Origin: Halobacteriales archaeon QS_4_66_20 | Lineage (GTDB): Archaea; Halobacteriota; Halobacteria; Halobacteriales; Haloarculaceae | DNA length: 58,320 nt | Assembly (NCBI GenBank): GCA_003021015.1 | Contig: PXRK01000054.1 | Location: forward strand, 1-58,320 | Direction of reading: 5' to 3' | Shown here: positions 27,752 to 35,659 of the stretch, in pieces | How positions within the stretch are numbered: the first letter of the stretch is position 1 | Layout: each line of letters begins with the position of its first letter | The notes under the pieces: generated by a model | Seen by the model: the letters and a program-made list of their open reading frames with translations, nothing else | The model's database searches: none | Told to the model about the DNA's origin: nothing | Made by a program: the position numbers and the translations under genes

Positions 27752-28057
27752 ATGCCAAAGAGCCACCCGCTCGAGTTGAACCGCGCCGTTCCAGGCGGGC
27801 GCGTCGAGATGTTTGCGATTCGTGACGACAACTATCCCGGCGGGTGGTTCTACCGGTTCCAGTACTACCACCCCGAGGATGGCGAGATACTACGCTACGA
27901 TAACGCCCACGACGACGTCGATCTCGGGAGGCACCACCGACACATTCGATTCGGTGACGACACCGAAACCGAATTTCACGGAATCGTTCCGCACGTCACG
28001 CGATTCCTGAACGAAATCGCCAAGCTCACCAACACCGAGGATTCAACCCATGACTGA
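27752..28057 (+). CDS. TumE-family toxin-like protein (DUF6516)
   Basis: The 101-residue protein matches the TumE/DUF6516 family by eye: VEMFAIRDDNYPGGWFYRFQ, then DNAHDDVDLGRHHRHIRFGD and HVTRFLNEI near the end. The charged aromatic core and the H-x-H-x-H pattern are typical. TumE toxins pair with HTH antitoxins, which is what follows. The stop overlaps the next start by 8 bp. Its cellular target is not known to me. Confidence 0.75.
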   Translation: MPKSHPLELNRAVPGGRVEMFAIRDDNYPGGWFYRFQYYHPEDGEILRYDNAHDDVDLGRHHRHIRFGDDTETEFHGIVPHVTRFLNEIAKLTNTEDSTHD

Positions 28058-28508
28058 CACCGACCACGACGGCTGGCCCGACAAGTACCGCGACCCTCGC
28101 GACCGTCCCCACCCCGACGTCCTTCGCGTAACCGTTGAGACGTTCGACAGGATGCGGGAGGAAACACTCGACGCGATCAACGCGGTTGCCGACGGTGAAT
28201 CCCCTCCCGCCGTGGTATCGTTCGCGACGGTTGGCGAGCTGCGGAAGATCCTCACCGACCGCCGGATCGAACTGCTCCGGGCACTCATCGACACCGACGG
28301 TGCCGCCGAGAGTATCACCGCGCTCGCCGAGGACCTCGATCGCGACTACCGGACGGTGCACGACGACGTTACGCTGCTCGCGGACTACGGACTACTGTTC
28401 ATCGTCGACGAGGGACAGTCCAAGCGGCCGTACCTCCCCTACGACCGGATTCATCTTGATGTGGAACTCGTCGGGAACGAACCGGGCGAAGAACCAGCCC
28501 CAGCGTGA
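28050..28508 (+). CDS. HTH antitoxin-like protein (TumA / HVO_A0114 family)
   Basis: A 152-residue protein with a winged helix near residues 75-130 (RIELLRALIDTDGAAESITA, then YRTVHDDVTLLADYGLLFIV). It fits the HVO_A0114-type DNA-binding family found next to TumE toxins. The ATG lies inside the toxin's last codons, so synthesis is coupled with the toxin first. It probably represses the pair through the repeats at 27720-27740. Confidence 0.75.
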   Translation: MTDTDHDGWPDKYRDPRDRPHPDVLRVTVETFDRMREETLDAINAVADGESPPAVVSFATVGELRKILTDRRIELLRALIDTDGAAESITALAEDLDRDYRTVHDDVTLLADYGLLFIVDEGQSKRPYLPYDRIHLDVELVGNEPGEEPAPA

Positions 28509-28592
28509 GCAGAGAACCGACAACGATTCATTACCGGACAGTGTCGGGGTACTCTCCCAAACGTTTTTCCACATCTCGGGCCTAAATACTGC

Positions 28593-29996
28593 ATGGCAGA
28601 CCTCCGGGCGCTGCTGGATTACCGATCCGTGAACGCGTCGGTCGCGTGGGCCGCGACTGGGATCCTCTTCATCGCCGCAGTAATGCTTCTCGTTCAGGCC
28701 AACGTGTTCTGGTCGGCCTTCGCCCTTCTGCTCGTCGGACTCGTTCTGCTCCCACCGGTCGTTTCCCGCGATCCGATGGGGACGATGCCCGGCGAACTCG
28801 TCGTGCTGGTCGCAATCCCTGTGACCTTCCGATTGCTCGGCGTGTTCCTGGAACTGACGCAGTATGTCGCGATCGCCGGGTCGGCGTTGCTCGTCGTCCT
28901 GGTGCTGGACTGGTACACGTCGCTGGAGATGGCACCGCGGTTCGCCGTCGCGTTCGTGACTATCACCACGATGGCGTTCGCCGGCGCCTGGGCTATCGCC
29001 CAGTTTGCGACCGATATTCTCCTGGGGACTGACTTCATCTCCACGCAGCGGGAGTTGAACCTGGACCTGGTCACTGCAACAGCGGTGGGCCTGATCGCGG
29101 GCGCGCTGTCGGAGGCGTACTTCCGCAAGACCGACGGCGCCGCACCGCTTCAGGGGCCGCCGTTCAGCCCGACGTTTTCGAGTCGCGACCCATCGAATCC
29201 CGACGAATTCGACGACAGTGCCGGAACGACAGACCGCCTCGACGGCGGGTACCCCACGCCGGGGACGCCCACGCAGGATGGCATCGCCGTCGGCTCCGAG
29301 GAGCAGGCCGGGGATCAAGTCGACGCTGACGGCGACAGCAGCGCGGACGCCGCTTCGGCGGACTCCGAGCCCGAGGACGCCATGGAGCAATCCCCGAAAC
29401 ACCGACTTGTCCTGCGGACGCTGCAGGTGATCCTCGTGAGCATCGTCGGCTACTCAGTCGTGACAGTTCAGGGCGACCTGTTTCTCAACAGCGCCGTCCC
29501 GCTCGGGCTGACGTTCCTGCCGACGATCGCCAGGCGCCGGTACGGCTATCCCATGCACGCGAAACTGGCACTGCTGATCTCCTTTGCAGCCACGATGCAC
29601 GCACTCGGTGCCCTCGGCCCCTACAGTTCGACCGACTGGTACGGCACCTTCACCCACGCACTCTCGTCGACACTCGTCGCGGGTGTGGGGTACGCGCTCG
29701 CACACGGGCTGGAACTGCACACCGACCGCGTGTCGTTCTCGTCGCGGTTCCGTGGCGTGTTCATCATCCTGTTCGTGCTCGCAGTGGGAGTACTCTGGGA
29801 GCTCATGGAGTTTGGAACCGGACTGTTCGCCGGCGCCGTCGGCGACGAGATCCTGGCTCAGTACGGCGTCAGCGACATCGTCAAGGATCTCGTGTTCAAC
29901 ACGGTCGGCGCCATGGTCGTTGCGCTGTGGGGGACGCCGCTGTTCCGCCGGCTTGCCCGCGGGATCGGCGGCAACGTCGGCGGTCTGTTGCGGTGA
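28593..29996 (+). CDS. Two-part membrane protein (YjdF/DUF2238-like C-terminus)
   Basis: 467 residues. The N-terminal half has about six membrane segments. An acidic, Asp/Ser-rich linker (about residues 195-265) leads into a second half with five or six segments containing DWYGTFTHALSSTLVAG, GVLWELMEFGTG and DIVKDLVFNTVGAMV. That second half resembles the YjdF/DUF2238 membrane family. The function is unknown. It stands between the toxin-antitoxin pair and a DUF5800 gene. Confidence 0.7.
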   Translation: MADLRALLDYRSVNASVAWAATGILFIAAVMLLVQANVFWSAFALLLVGLVLLPPVVSRDPMGTMPGELVVLVAIPVTFRLLGVFLELTQYVAIAGSALLVVLVLDWYTSLEMAPRFAVAFVTITTMAFAGAWAIAQFATDILLGTDFISTQRELNLDLVTATAVGLIAGALSEAYFRKTDGAAPLQGPPFSPTFSSRDPSNPDEFDDSAGTTDRLDGGYPTPGTPTQDGIAVGSEEQAGDQVDADGDSSADAASADSEPEDAMEQSPKHRLVLRTLQVILVSIVGYSVVTVQGDLFLNSAVPLGLTFLPTIARRRYGYPMHAKLALLISFAATMHALGALGPYSSTDWYGTFTHALSSTLVAGVGYALAHGLELHTDRVSFSSRFRGVFIILFVLAVGVLWELMEFGTGLFAGAVGDEILAQYGVSDIVKDLVFNTVGAMVVALWGTPLFRRLARGIGGNVGGLLR

Positions 29997-30019
29997 GTCA
30001 TAGTGATTGAATCCACCTG

Positions 30020-30031
30020 CAACTTTTTATA
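30020..30031 (+). promoter_or_regulatory. TATA box for the DUF5800 gene
   Basis: ACTTTTTATAAA lies about 25-30 bp upstream of the ATG at 30054; a leaderless transcript is expected. Confidence 0.6.
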
Positions 30032-30053
30032 AATCAACCTCCTAATCCCCCGC

Positions 30054-30251
30054 ATGACGGTCCTTTCTTTCGACGAACACGGTGTCGACGTGGTGTACGA
30101 GGGGACGGAGTTCCGTCTGGAGAAGGCCCTCGTCGAGGAGGCGATCGGCAAGAACTACCCGGACGTGACCGACCACGAGGTCCTCAAGATCATCGAGGAG
30201 GACCCGGCGCTGTCGGGCGAACCGCAGCGAATCGACGACATTTTGACCTGA
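30054..30251 (+). CDS. DUF5800 family protein
   Basis: A 65-residue acidic protein (MTVLSFDEHGVDVVYEGTEF, then DVTDHEVLKIIEEDPALSGE) that I recognise as the small haloarchaeal DUF5800 family. Single domain, no cofactor motif and no known role. It is followed by an inverted family-1 MITE. Confidence 0.8.
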   Translation: MTVLSFDEHGVDVVYEGTEFRLEKALVEEAIGKNYPDVTDHEVLKIIEEDPALSGEPQRIDDILT

Positions 30252-30272
30252 CGGTTGCATTACGGAGCGTGA

Positions 30273-30380
30273 TACTGGTGGCTGTAATTCTTTTACTCAC
30301 CAGTCTCTGCTCTCTGCGGAGACAGACCCGTTCCGCCTGGATTCTCACTTCGAGTGTTCACGTACGTACAGCCACCAGTA
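30273..30380 (-). mobile_element. MITE, family 1, copy 2
   Basis: 108 bp, opposite in orientation to the copy at 27537, flanked by TGA on both sides (30270-30272, 30381-30383). The end repeats are intact. It lies between DUF5800 and the metY-like gene. Confidence 0.85.
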
Positions 30381-30407
30381 TGAGGAGCCGCGGTCACAGA
30401 ATCAGTA

Positions 30408-31685
30408 TCAGGTCGCAGCGTCGATCGCCTGCTCCAGATCGGCGATGATGTCCTCGGTCGCCTCGAGACCGACCGAGAGGCGGACCAGGTCGGGCGTCGT
30501 ACCGGAGGCGCGCTGTTCCTCTTCGGTGAGCTGCTGATGGGTCGTGCTCGCCGGGTGGATGATGAGCGTCTTCGCGTCGCCGACGTTCGCGAGCAGGCTC
30601 GCGAGTTCGACCTCGTTGCACAGCTTCCGTCCGGCCTCGTAACCCTGTTCGAGGCCGAACGTGATCATCCCGCCGTAGCCGCCGTCGAGGTACTTCGAGG
30701 CGTTATCGTGCGTTTCGTGGGATTCGAGCCCGGGGTAGTTCACCCAGGACACCTCGGGGTGGTCATCGAGAAACTCGGCGACGGCGAGGGCGTTCTCCGA
30801 GTGGCGCCGGATACGGAGCGGCAGCGATTCGATCTTCTGTAGCGTCACCCAGGCATCGAACGGCGACTGCTGGTTGCCGAGGTCCCGGAGTCCGCGAGTG
30901 CGAGCGGCAAACGCGAACGCAGCCTCGCCGAAGCGATCACGGAAGTTGACCCCGTGATACGCGGGGTTGTCCTCGGTAATTTCGGGGAAGTCACCGTCCT
31001 CCCAGGAGAAGTTCCCGCTGTCGATCAGCGCGCCGCCGATGGTCGACCCGCTGCCGTGGATCCACTTCGTGGTGGAGTGCCAGATCAGGTCAGCGCCGTG
31101 CTCGAAGGGGTTGCACAGCGCCGGCGTGGCGAAGGTGTTGTCCACGAAAAACGGGATATCGTGGTCCTGAGCGATCTCGGCGAGTCGCTCCAGATCCGGC
31201 GTCACGAGTGCCGGGTTCCCGATCGTTTCCGCGTGCAGGTACGCGGTGTCCTCGTCGATCGCCTCACGGTACCCCTCGTAGTCGAGAGTGTTGACGAACC
31301 GCGTCTCGACGCCGCGGCGTTCGACCGTGTGCGTGAAGTAGGTGTAGGTCCCGCCATACAGCGACGAGGCGGTGACGATGTTGTCGCCCTCCTCGGCGAG
31401 CAGGAACGTCGCCAGGTCCAGCGAGGCCATGCCGCTCGACGTGGCGAGGCTGGCCACGCCACCCTCGAGCGTAGCGAGTCGCTGTTCCAGCACCGCGTTC
31501 GTCGGGTTCATAATCCGCGAATAGATGTTGCCCTCCTCCTCGAGGGCGAACAGCGAGGCAGCGTGTTCCGAATCGTCGAACACGTACGACGTCGTCTGGT
31601 AGATTGGCGGGGCTCGCGCGCCCGTGGCCGGATCCGGTTCCTGTCCCGCGTGGATGCTGTCGGTAAAGATGCGTTCGTCTGCCAT
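30408..31685 (-). CDS. O-acetylhomoserine sulfhydrylase family enzyme
   Basis: PLP-dependent Cys/Met-metabolism enzyme of 425 residues. IYSRIMNPTNAVLEQRLATL binds the neighbouring PLP, GGTYTYFTHT carries the stacking region, and HSTTKWIHGSGSTIGG holds the PLP Lys. It makes homocysteine (or methionine precursors) from O-acetylhomoserine and sulfide. The ATG at 31685 (MADERIFTDSIHAG) fits the family N-terminus. MetX is not adjacent. No TA or methionine regulator is seen upstream. Confidence 0.85.
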   Translation of the reverse strand: MADERIFTDSIHAGQEPDPATGARAPPIYQTTSYVFDDSEHAASLFALEEEGNIYSRIMNPTNAVLEQRLATLEGGVASLATSSGMASLDLATFLLAEEGDNIVTASSLYGGTYTYFTHTVERRGVETRFVNTLDYEGYREAIDEDTAYLHAETIGNPALVTPDLERLAEIAQDHDIPFFVDNTFATPALCNPFEHGADLIWHSTTKWIHGSGSTIGGALIDSGNFSWEDGDFPEITEDNPAYHGVNFRDRFGEAAFAFAARTRGLRDLGNQQSPFDAWVTLQKIESLPLRIRRHSENALAVAEFLDDHPEVSWVNYPGLESHETHDNASKYLDGGYGGMITFGLEQGYEAGRKLCNEVELASLLANVGDAKTLIIHPASTTHQQLTEEEQRASGTTPDLVRLSVGLEATEDIIADLEQAIDAAT

Positions 31686-31800
31686 CCCCTCCTGCTCGGT
31701 GCCCGAACAAGTCAAGTGTTCAGGTGCGGGCAAGTGTTGACCTCGATCGGGTTTCGAGGCAATTTTCAGTTGGTTTCCGGCGGAGCACCGGGGTATGATA

Positions 31801-31905
31801 CTACGGTTCGAGGAGGAGTTCGTCGAGGAGCTTCGACTGTGCCGCGTTGAGGTGTTCGATGAACGTCGTCGGGTACCGACTCGGATGACCGCTGAGCCGG
31901 GGTCG
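31801..31905 (-). pseudogene. Transposase C-terminal remnant
   Basis: The minus strand reads YPTTFIEHLNAAQSKLLDEL ending LLLEP and a stop at 31801. From memory this resembles the tail of haloarchaeal IS transposases. Only ~30 codons remain, and a family-1 MITE has landed just upstream. The IS family is not certain. Confidence 0.45.
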
Positions 31906-31911
31906 GCGTGA

Positions 31912-32019
31912 TACTGGTGGCTGTAATTCGTTTACTCACCAGTCTCTGCTCTCTGCGGAGACAGACCCGTTCCGCCTGGATTCTCAATTCGAGTGTTCAC
32001 GTACGTACAGCCACCAGTA
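31912..32019 (-). mobile_element. MITE, family 1, copy 3
   Basis: 108 bp, TGA on both flanks, same orientation as copy 2 and differing from it by only a few bases. It lies 40 bp upstream of coaBC and so borders or replaces its promoter region; a TTTTATAG box follows it at about 32027-32034. Confidence 0.85.
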
Positions 32020-32058
32020 TGAGACGGTTTTATAGACGAGCGCCACAGCAGTAGGAGC

Positions 32059-33213
32059 ATGCTGCAAGGAGTGCAGGTCGCACTGGGGGTATGTGGGTCG
32101 ATCGCGGCGGTCAAGACGGTCGAGCTGGCGCACGAACTCCGCAGGCAGGGGGCCGCGGTGAGGGCGGTGACGACGCCGGCCACCGAGTGGATCGTCAACC
32201 CCTGGTCCCTCCAGTATGCGACGGACAACCCGGTAGTGACAGAGCTCACGGGCGCGGTCGAGCACGTCGAACTCTGTGGCCGTGGCGGCTGGGCCGACAT
32301 CTTGTTGATCGCGCCCGGGACCGCAAACACGGTGGGCAAGATGGCCGCTGCCATCGACGACTCGCCGGTGACGACCTGTGCGACGACCGCGCTCGGGGCG
32401 GACCTCCCCATCGTGGTCGCCCCTGCCATGCACGAGCCGATGTACGACCACCCCGGCGTGATCGATGCGATCGAGACCCTGGAGTCGTGGGGCATCCAGT
32501 TCCTGGACCCGCGCATCGAGGAAGGCAAAGCGAAGATCGCGACGGAGGACGCGATCATCACAGAGACGGCCCGGGCGACGACACCGGACAGTCTCGCTGG
32601 CAGCACTGTGGTGGTTACGAGCGGCGCGACGACCGAGTCGGTCGATCCGATCAGGACGCTGTCGAACCGCGCTAGCGGACGGACCGGGCGCGCAGTCGCC
32701 CGCGCTTGCTACGCCCGCGGCGCGGAGGTTATCCTGGTCCACGACGGCCCGGACGTTCCCTGGGCGACCGTCGAGCACGTCGAAAGCGCCGCCGAGATGA
32801 CCGATACGGTGCTGGACCACATCGGAACTGCGGACGCACTGGTCTCCGCGGCTGCTATCTCGGATTACACGGTCGAGACCGCCCCGCAGAAAATCCGATC
32901 GGGGCAGGAAGACCTCAGCCTCGATCTCACGCCGACGCCGAAGCTGATCGATCGGGTCAGGGACGCCGCGCCGGACCTCACGATCGTCGGCTTCAAGGCG
33001 GAAACCGACGGCACCGAGGAGGACATCGTCGAGCGAGCGCGGTCACTCCAGCAGCGGGCTGATCTCGCGTTCGTCGTCGGCAACCGTACCTCCGTGATGG
33101 GAAGTGAGGATACCAGTGCGGTTCTCGTCGACGGGGAGGAAACCGAGCAGTTCACAGGCTCGAAAGCCGATCTCGGCGGTCGCGTAGCGGAACGACTCGC
33201 AGATGTGGTCTGA
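32059..33213 (+). CDS. coaBC: Bifunctional phosphopantothenoylcysteine decarboxylase/synthetase
   Basis: Two steps of coenzyme A synthesis. The N-terminal flavoprotein half (VALGVCGSIAAVKTVELAHE) carries APAMHEPMYDHP, the substrate-recognition clamp. The C-terminal synthetase half starts near residue 180 with VVVTSGATTESVDPIRTLSN and holds RASGRTGRAVA and VSAAAISDYTV. 384 residues is a normal fused length. The stop TGA (33211-33213) is the target duplication of a family-2 MITE that starts on the next base. Confidence 0.92.
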   Translation: MLQGVQVALGVCGSIAAVKTVELAHELRRQGAAVRAVTTPATEWIVNPWSLQYATDNPVVTELTGAVEHVELCGRGGWADILLIAPGTANTVGKMAAAIDDSPVTTCATTALGADLPIVVAPAMHEPMYDHPGVIDAIETLESWGIQFLDPRIEEGKAKIATEDAIITETARATTPDSLAGSTVVVTSGATTESVDPIRTLSNRASGRTGRAVARACYARGAEVILVHDGPDVPWATVEHVESAAEMTDTVLDHIGTADALVSAAAISDYTVETAPQKIRSGQEDLSLDLTPTPKLIDRVRDAAPDLTIVGFKAETDGTEEDIVERARSLQQRADLAFVVGNRTSVMGSEDTSAVLVDGEETEQFTGSKADLGGRVAERLADVV

Positions 33214-33321
33214 CAGTGATTGTTGGGACTCTTTACCGCCGGGGAGCCACAATTCGTGGACCTTAGCCCTCGAAACAACCATTCATCTGACGTGGCCCCG
33301 AAAATAATCGTACAATCACTA
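33214..33321 (+). mobile_element. MITE, family 2, at the coaBC stop codon
   Basis: 108 bp between the coaBC TGA stop and a second TGA (33322-33324). The ends read CAGTGATTGTTGGGA and ...TACAATCACTA, diverged from the consensus TAGTGATTGTTGTGA, so it is an older copy. The core keeps TTTACCGCCGGG. Confidence 0.7.
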
Positions 33322-33371
33322 TGAAATAAACTCTCTCGATCTATCGGAAATAAAACGCTATTCTCGGGTTG

Positions 33372-33483
33372 TACACCCGGACGTGATTTGTCTGAGATAT
33401 CTCGACACAGATCGGGACTGTCAAGGTCGATACTCGTAGATATCTGCCCTGACGTGTCACAGAGTCACGTCCGGATGTGTGTA
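33372..33483 (+). mobile_element. MITE-like element, family 5, upstream of the pilin gene
   Basis: The left end TACACCCGGACGTGA and right end TCACGTCCGGATGTG are inverted. The core has CTCGACAC and GGTCGATACT shared with the copy downstream of the pilin gene. About 112 bp, and the flanking duplication is no longer clear. Confidence 0.6.
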
Positions 33484-33524
33484 GCCAGGCCTTCGATTTT
33501 CAAATTTAGAATTCGGTGATGGGT

Positions 33525-33535
33525 TTTTTATACGC
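33525..33535 (+). promoter_or_regulatory. TATA box of the pilin gene
   Basis: TTTTTTATACG lies about 95 bp ahead of the pilin ATG, so the mRNA should have a leader of about 65 nt that includes a perfect hairpin. Confidence 0.55.
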
Positions 33536-33573
33536 CCGTACCAGTAAGTACATCATACGTATCCGTCAACCGA

Positions 33574-33592
33574 CTTCAGGAACATCCTGAAG
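33574..33592 (+). promoter_or_regulatory. Hairpin in the pilin mRNA leader
   Basis: CTTCAGGA-ACA-TCCTGAAG forms a perfect 8-bp stem with a 3-nt loop, 33 bp before the pilin ATG and downstream of the predicted transcription start. It could stabilise the mRNA or be a protein site. Confidence 0.5.
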
Positions 33593-33625
33593 AGTACAGC
33601 GGATCCAAACTCAGGTGTTAACACG

Positions 33626-34105
33626 ATGAAATTGAAACAGTTACTCAACGACGACGACGCGGTGAGCCCAGTGATCGGTGTGATCCTGATGGTCGCGATC
33701 ACGGTGATCCTCGCAGCGGTCATCGCAACGTTCGTCCTCGGTCTGGGTGAACAGGTCAGCCAAACGTCACCGAACACGAGCTTTAGCTTCGACTACGAAG
33801 AGGGAAGTGCCACTGACAGTTGGGGAGACGGAGGTTCCTCAAACGACGCAATCTTGACTATCACTCACTCAGGAGGACCGAATATCGACGCCAACCAGTT
33901 GGGAGTTGCCGGCTCGAGCGTCAATGGCTCGGCTCAATGGGACGACACGAGCCAAGATCCCCAGTACAGCGCTAGTGACGAAATATCGGCAGGGGATAGC
34001 GTCGAGTACGCTATCCAAAACGACGACCGGATCAGCGTCATCTGGGAGAACGAGGAGGGCACCGAGTCAGCCACGCTACAGAACTTTATCGCTCCGAACG
34101 CCTGA
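33626..34105 (+). CDS. Archaeal type IV pilin-like protein
   Basis: 159 residues with the class III signal: a short charged N-terminus (MKLKQLLNDDDAV), then SPVIGVILMVAITVILAAVI as the hydrophobic assembly helix. The rest is a Ser/Asp-rich beta head. PibD would cut ahead of the hydrophobic stretch. This is the haloarchaeal pilin N-terminal domain (DUF1628) family, used for adhesion pili. No pilus assembly genes are near, so it works with machinery elsewhere. The gene is bracketed by two copies of one MITE family, the second directly on its TGA stop. Confidence 0.85.
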   Translation: MKLKQLLNDDDAVSPVIGVILMVAITVILAAVIATFVLGLGEQVSQTSPNTSFSFDYEEGSATDSWGDGGSSNDAILTITHSGGPNIDANQLGVAGSSVNGSAQWDDTSQDPQYSASDEISAGDSVEYAIQNDDRISVIWENEEGTESATLQNFIAPNA

Positions 34106-34208
34106 TGTACACCCGGACGTGATTTGCCAAAGTCATCTCGACACTGTCAGGGTCGATACTTGTGGATATCGTGTCCTGACGTTTACAGAATCACATGACC
34201 ACCGGGTT
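34106..34208 (+). mobile_element. MITE-like element, family 5, at the pilin stop codon
   Basis: It starts TGTACACCCGGACGTGA right after the pilin TGA. The right end (TCACATGACCACCGGGTT) is degenerate. The core matches the copy at 33372 (CTCGACACTGTCAGGGTCG). The right boundary is approximate. Confidence 0.5.
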
Positions 34209-34306
34209 ACCAGTCGGTCATAAGGCACCGTTTTCCACGCTAAGTGACGAGGTTCCGGGATATCAGGCGGCGTAATACTACGGGGAAGTGGGCCGCCAGG
34301 TCCGCT

Positions 34307-34504
34307 ATGGATGACACACCCAGTTCCAGAACGTCTCACCTGCTCGGATTCATGACCGGCGGCGCCCTGGGATTCTTGCTGATCGGGGGCCTGTTCCTGT
34401 CGCTGAATCAGGTAATAGCCCTAACGGCTGTCGCCCTCTCGCTCATTTATCTGTTGACCGGGGTCTGGATTCATCGGCGCTGGCATCGGCTGTTTCCGGA
34501 GTAG
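34307..34504 (+). CDS. Small two-segment membrane protein
   Basis: 65 residues: MDDTPSSRTSHLLGFMTGGA, a first membrane helix (LGFLLIGGLFLSL), a second (VIALTAVALSLIYLLTGVWI), and a basic tail HRRWHRLFPE. The ATG at 34307 follows a GTAATAC box by about 30 bp, so a leaderless mRNA is likely. I recognise no family. It may or may not relate to the pilin gene. Confidence 0.6.
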   Translation: MDDTPSSRTSHLLGFMTGGALGFLLIGGLFLSLNQVIALTAVALSLIYLLTGVWIHRRWHRLFPE

Positions 34505-34541
34505 CCGTCGCGGATTCGGGCGGGCGTACCGGGGGCCCTGA

Positions 34542-34649
34542 GACTGTCGGACATGAGTACGTGGAGAGTTCTATCCCAGAACCGTGCTGAAACGTGTGCA
34601 TACACCGGTTTGGGTGTCTTGACATTCCACAGAGTCACGTCCGACAGTA
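34542..34649 (+). mobile_element. MITE, family 4 (108 bp)
   Basis: Left end GACTGTCGGACATGA, right end TCACGTCCGACAGTA, with TGA on both flanks (34539-34541, 34650-34652). The first base is mutated from T. A truncated relative sits at 54466. The right flank adjoins the 18-bp repeats ahead of hpt. Confidence 0.75.
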
Positions 34650-34650
34650 T

Positions 34651-34704
34651 GAGTCCGGTCCGCGGCCAGAGTCCGGTCCGCGACCAGAGTCCGGATTGGG
34701 TTCA
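34651..34704 (+). repeat. 18-bp tandem repeats upstream of the hpt promoter
   Basis: Three units: GAGTCCGGTCCGCGGCCA, GAGTCCGGTCCGCGACCA and GAGTCCGGATTGGG. They end right before the TTTTTACT box of hpt (34709-34716). The spacing of roughly two helical turns would place a bound factor on one face of the DNA, so they could be an operator. Confidence 0.6.
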
Positions 34705-34738
34705 GCAACTTTTTACTCCCTCTCCCAGTAGCGACGCC

Positions 34739-35308
34739 ATGGACCGACTCAGGGAGTCGCTCCTCGAGGCGCCGATCATCGAGAAGGAGGGCTATCACTA
34801 CTTCGTCCATCCGATCAGCGACGGGGTCCCGATGCTGCGCCCGGAACTGATGCGCGAGATCGTCATCGGGATCATCCGGAAGGCCAACCTCACCGACGTC
34901 GACAAGATCGTCGCGCCGGAGGCGATGGGCATCCACATCTCGACGGCGGTGTCGCTCATGACCGACATCCCGCTGGTCGTGGTCCGGAAACGCCAGTACG
35001 GCCTGGCGGGCGAGGTGCCGATCTCGCAGGTGACTGGCTACTCCAAGGGAGAGATGTACATCAACGACATCGACGCGGGCGACCGCGTGCTGGTGCTCGA
35101 CGACGTGCTCTCGACGGGCGGGACCCTCGCCGCCCTGCTCACGGCGCTTGACGACATCGGCGCCGACATCGTCGACACCGTCGCGGTGATCAAGAAGGTC
35201 GGGGACGGCAACGAACTCGACGGAACGACGTTCGAGCCCAAGACGCTCATCAACGTCGACGTGGTCGACGGTGACGTCGTCATTGTCGACGAGAGCGGCG
35301 ACGGCTGA
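34739..35308 (+). CDS. hpt: Hypoxanthine/guanine phosphoribosyltransferase
   Basis: Purine-salvage enzyme of 189 residues that joins hypoxanthine or guanine to PRPP. The PRPP loop is [23 protein letters not shown] follows the flexible loop, and [15 protein letters not shown] carries the pyrophosphate loop. The sequence is typical of archaeal HGPT. The ATG at 34739 lies about 25 bp behind the TATA box; the longer frame upstream only reads the 18-bp repeats and a MITE. Confidence 0.88.
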   Translation: MDRLRESLLEAPIIEKEGYHYFVHPISDGVPMLRPELMREIVIGIIRKANLTDVDKIVAPEAMGIHISTAVSLMTDIPLVVVRKRQYGLAGEVPISQVTGYSKGEMYINDIDAGDRVLVLDDVLSTGGTLAALLTALDDIGADIVDTVAVIKKVGDGNELDGTTFEPKTLINVDVVDGDVVIVDESGDG

Positions 35309-35343
35309 TCCGACGCCCGAAGACTGCCTGTTCTTCCCGGTCA

Positions 35344-35467
35344 TACGGTCGTGCGTGATACGGTTGTTCGTGAGTATTTTCGGGACTGCCTCGTTATATC
35401 GGGTGTTTGCCGGGCTGTGACGCACGAACTGTGACACCGTAGCGGTAACGAATCATGAACGACCGTA
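35344..35467 (+). mobile_element. MITE, family 3, with duplicated left end
   Basis: Flanked by TCA on both sides (35341-35343 and 35468-35470). The element is 109 bp plus an extra 15 bp: the left end occurs twice in tandem, TACGGTCGTGCGTGA then TACGGTTGTTCGTGA. The right end is TCATGAACGACCGTA. It abuts a family-2 element at its right flank. Confidence 0.8.
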
Positions 35468-35470
35468 TCA

Positions 35471-35579
35471 TAGTGATTGTTGTGACTATTTACCGCCGGG
35501 CATTCGTCAAACCCTAGTTTCGAGCCGTGAAACTGCTGTTAGTGCGATGCAATGCCGAAAAAACTCACAACAATCACTA
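35471..35579 (+). mobile_element. MITE, family 2 (109 bp)
   Basis: Ends TAGTGATTGTTGTGA / TCACAACAATCACTA are perfect, and TCA flanks both sides (35468-35470, 35580-35582). It is almost identical to the copy nested at 46748. The core holds AGTTTCGAGCCGTGAAACT, itself an inverted repeat. Confidence 0.9.
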
Positions 35580-35659
35580 TCAGTCATCGAGCGGGGTGTG
35601 ATGCATATCGGACGGGACCGACGGGTATAATCGGCTGGATGTTCGACTGTAGGACAACG

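Noticed and set aside
29998-30012. TCATAGTGATTGA behind the YjdF-like gene as another family-2 MITE
   Set aside because: Only about 10 bp match and no right end or second flank is found.
31795-31911. 38-codon plus-strand ORF ending at the MITE flank
   Set aside because: It is the antisense of the transposase remnant; the opposite strand explains the sequence better.
34553-34738. Longer N-terminus for hpt starting at 34553
   Set aside because: It would translate a MITE and the 18-bp repeats; the TATA box places the transcript start after it.
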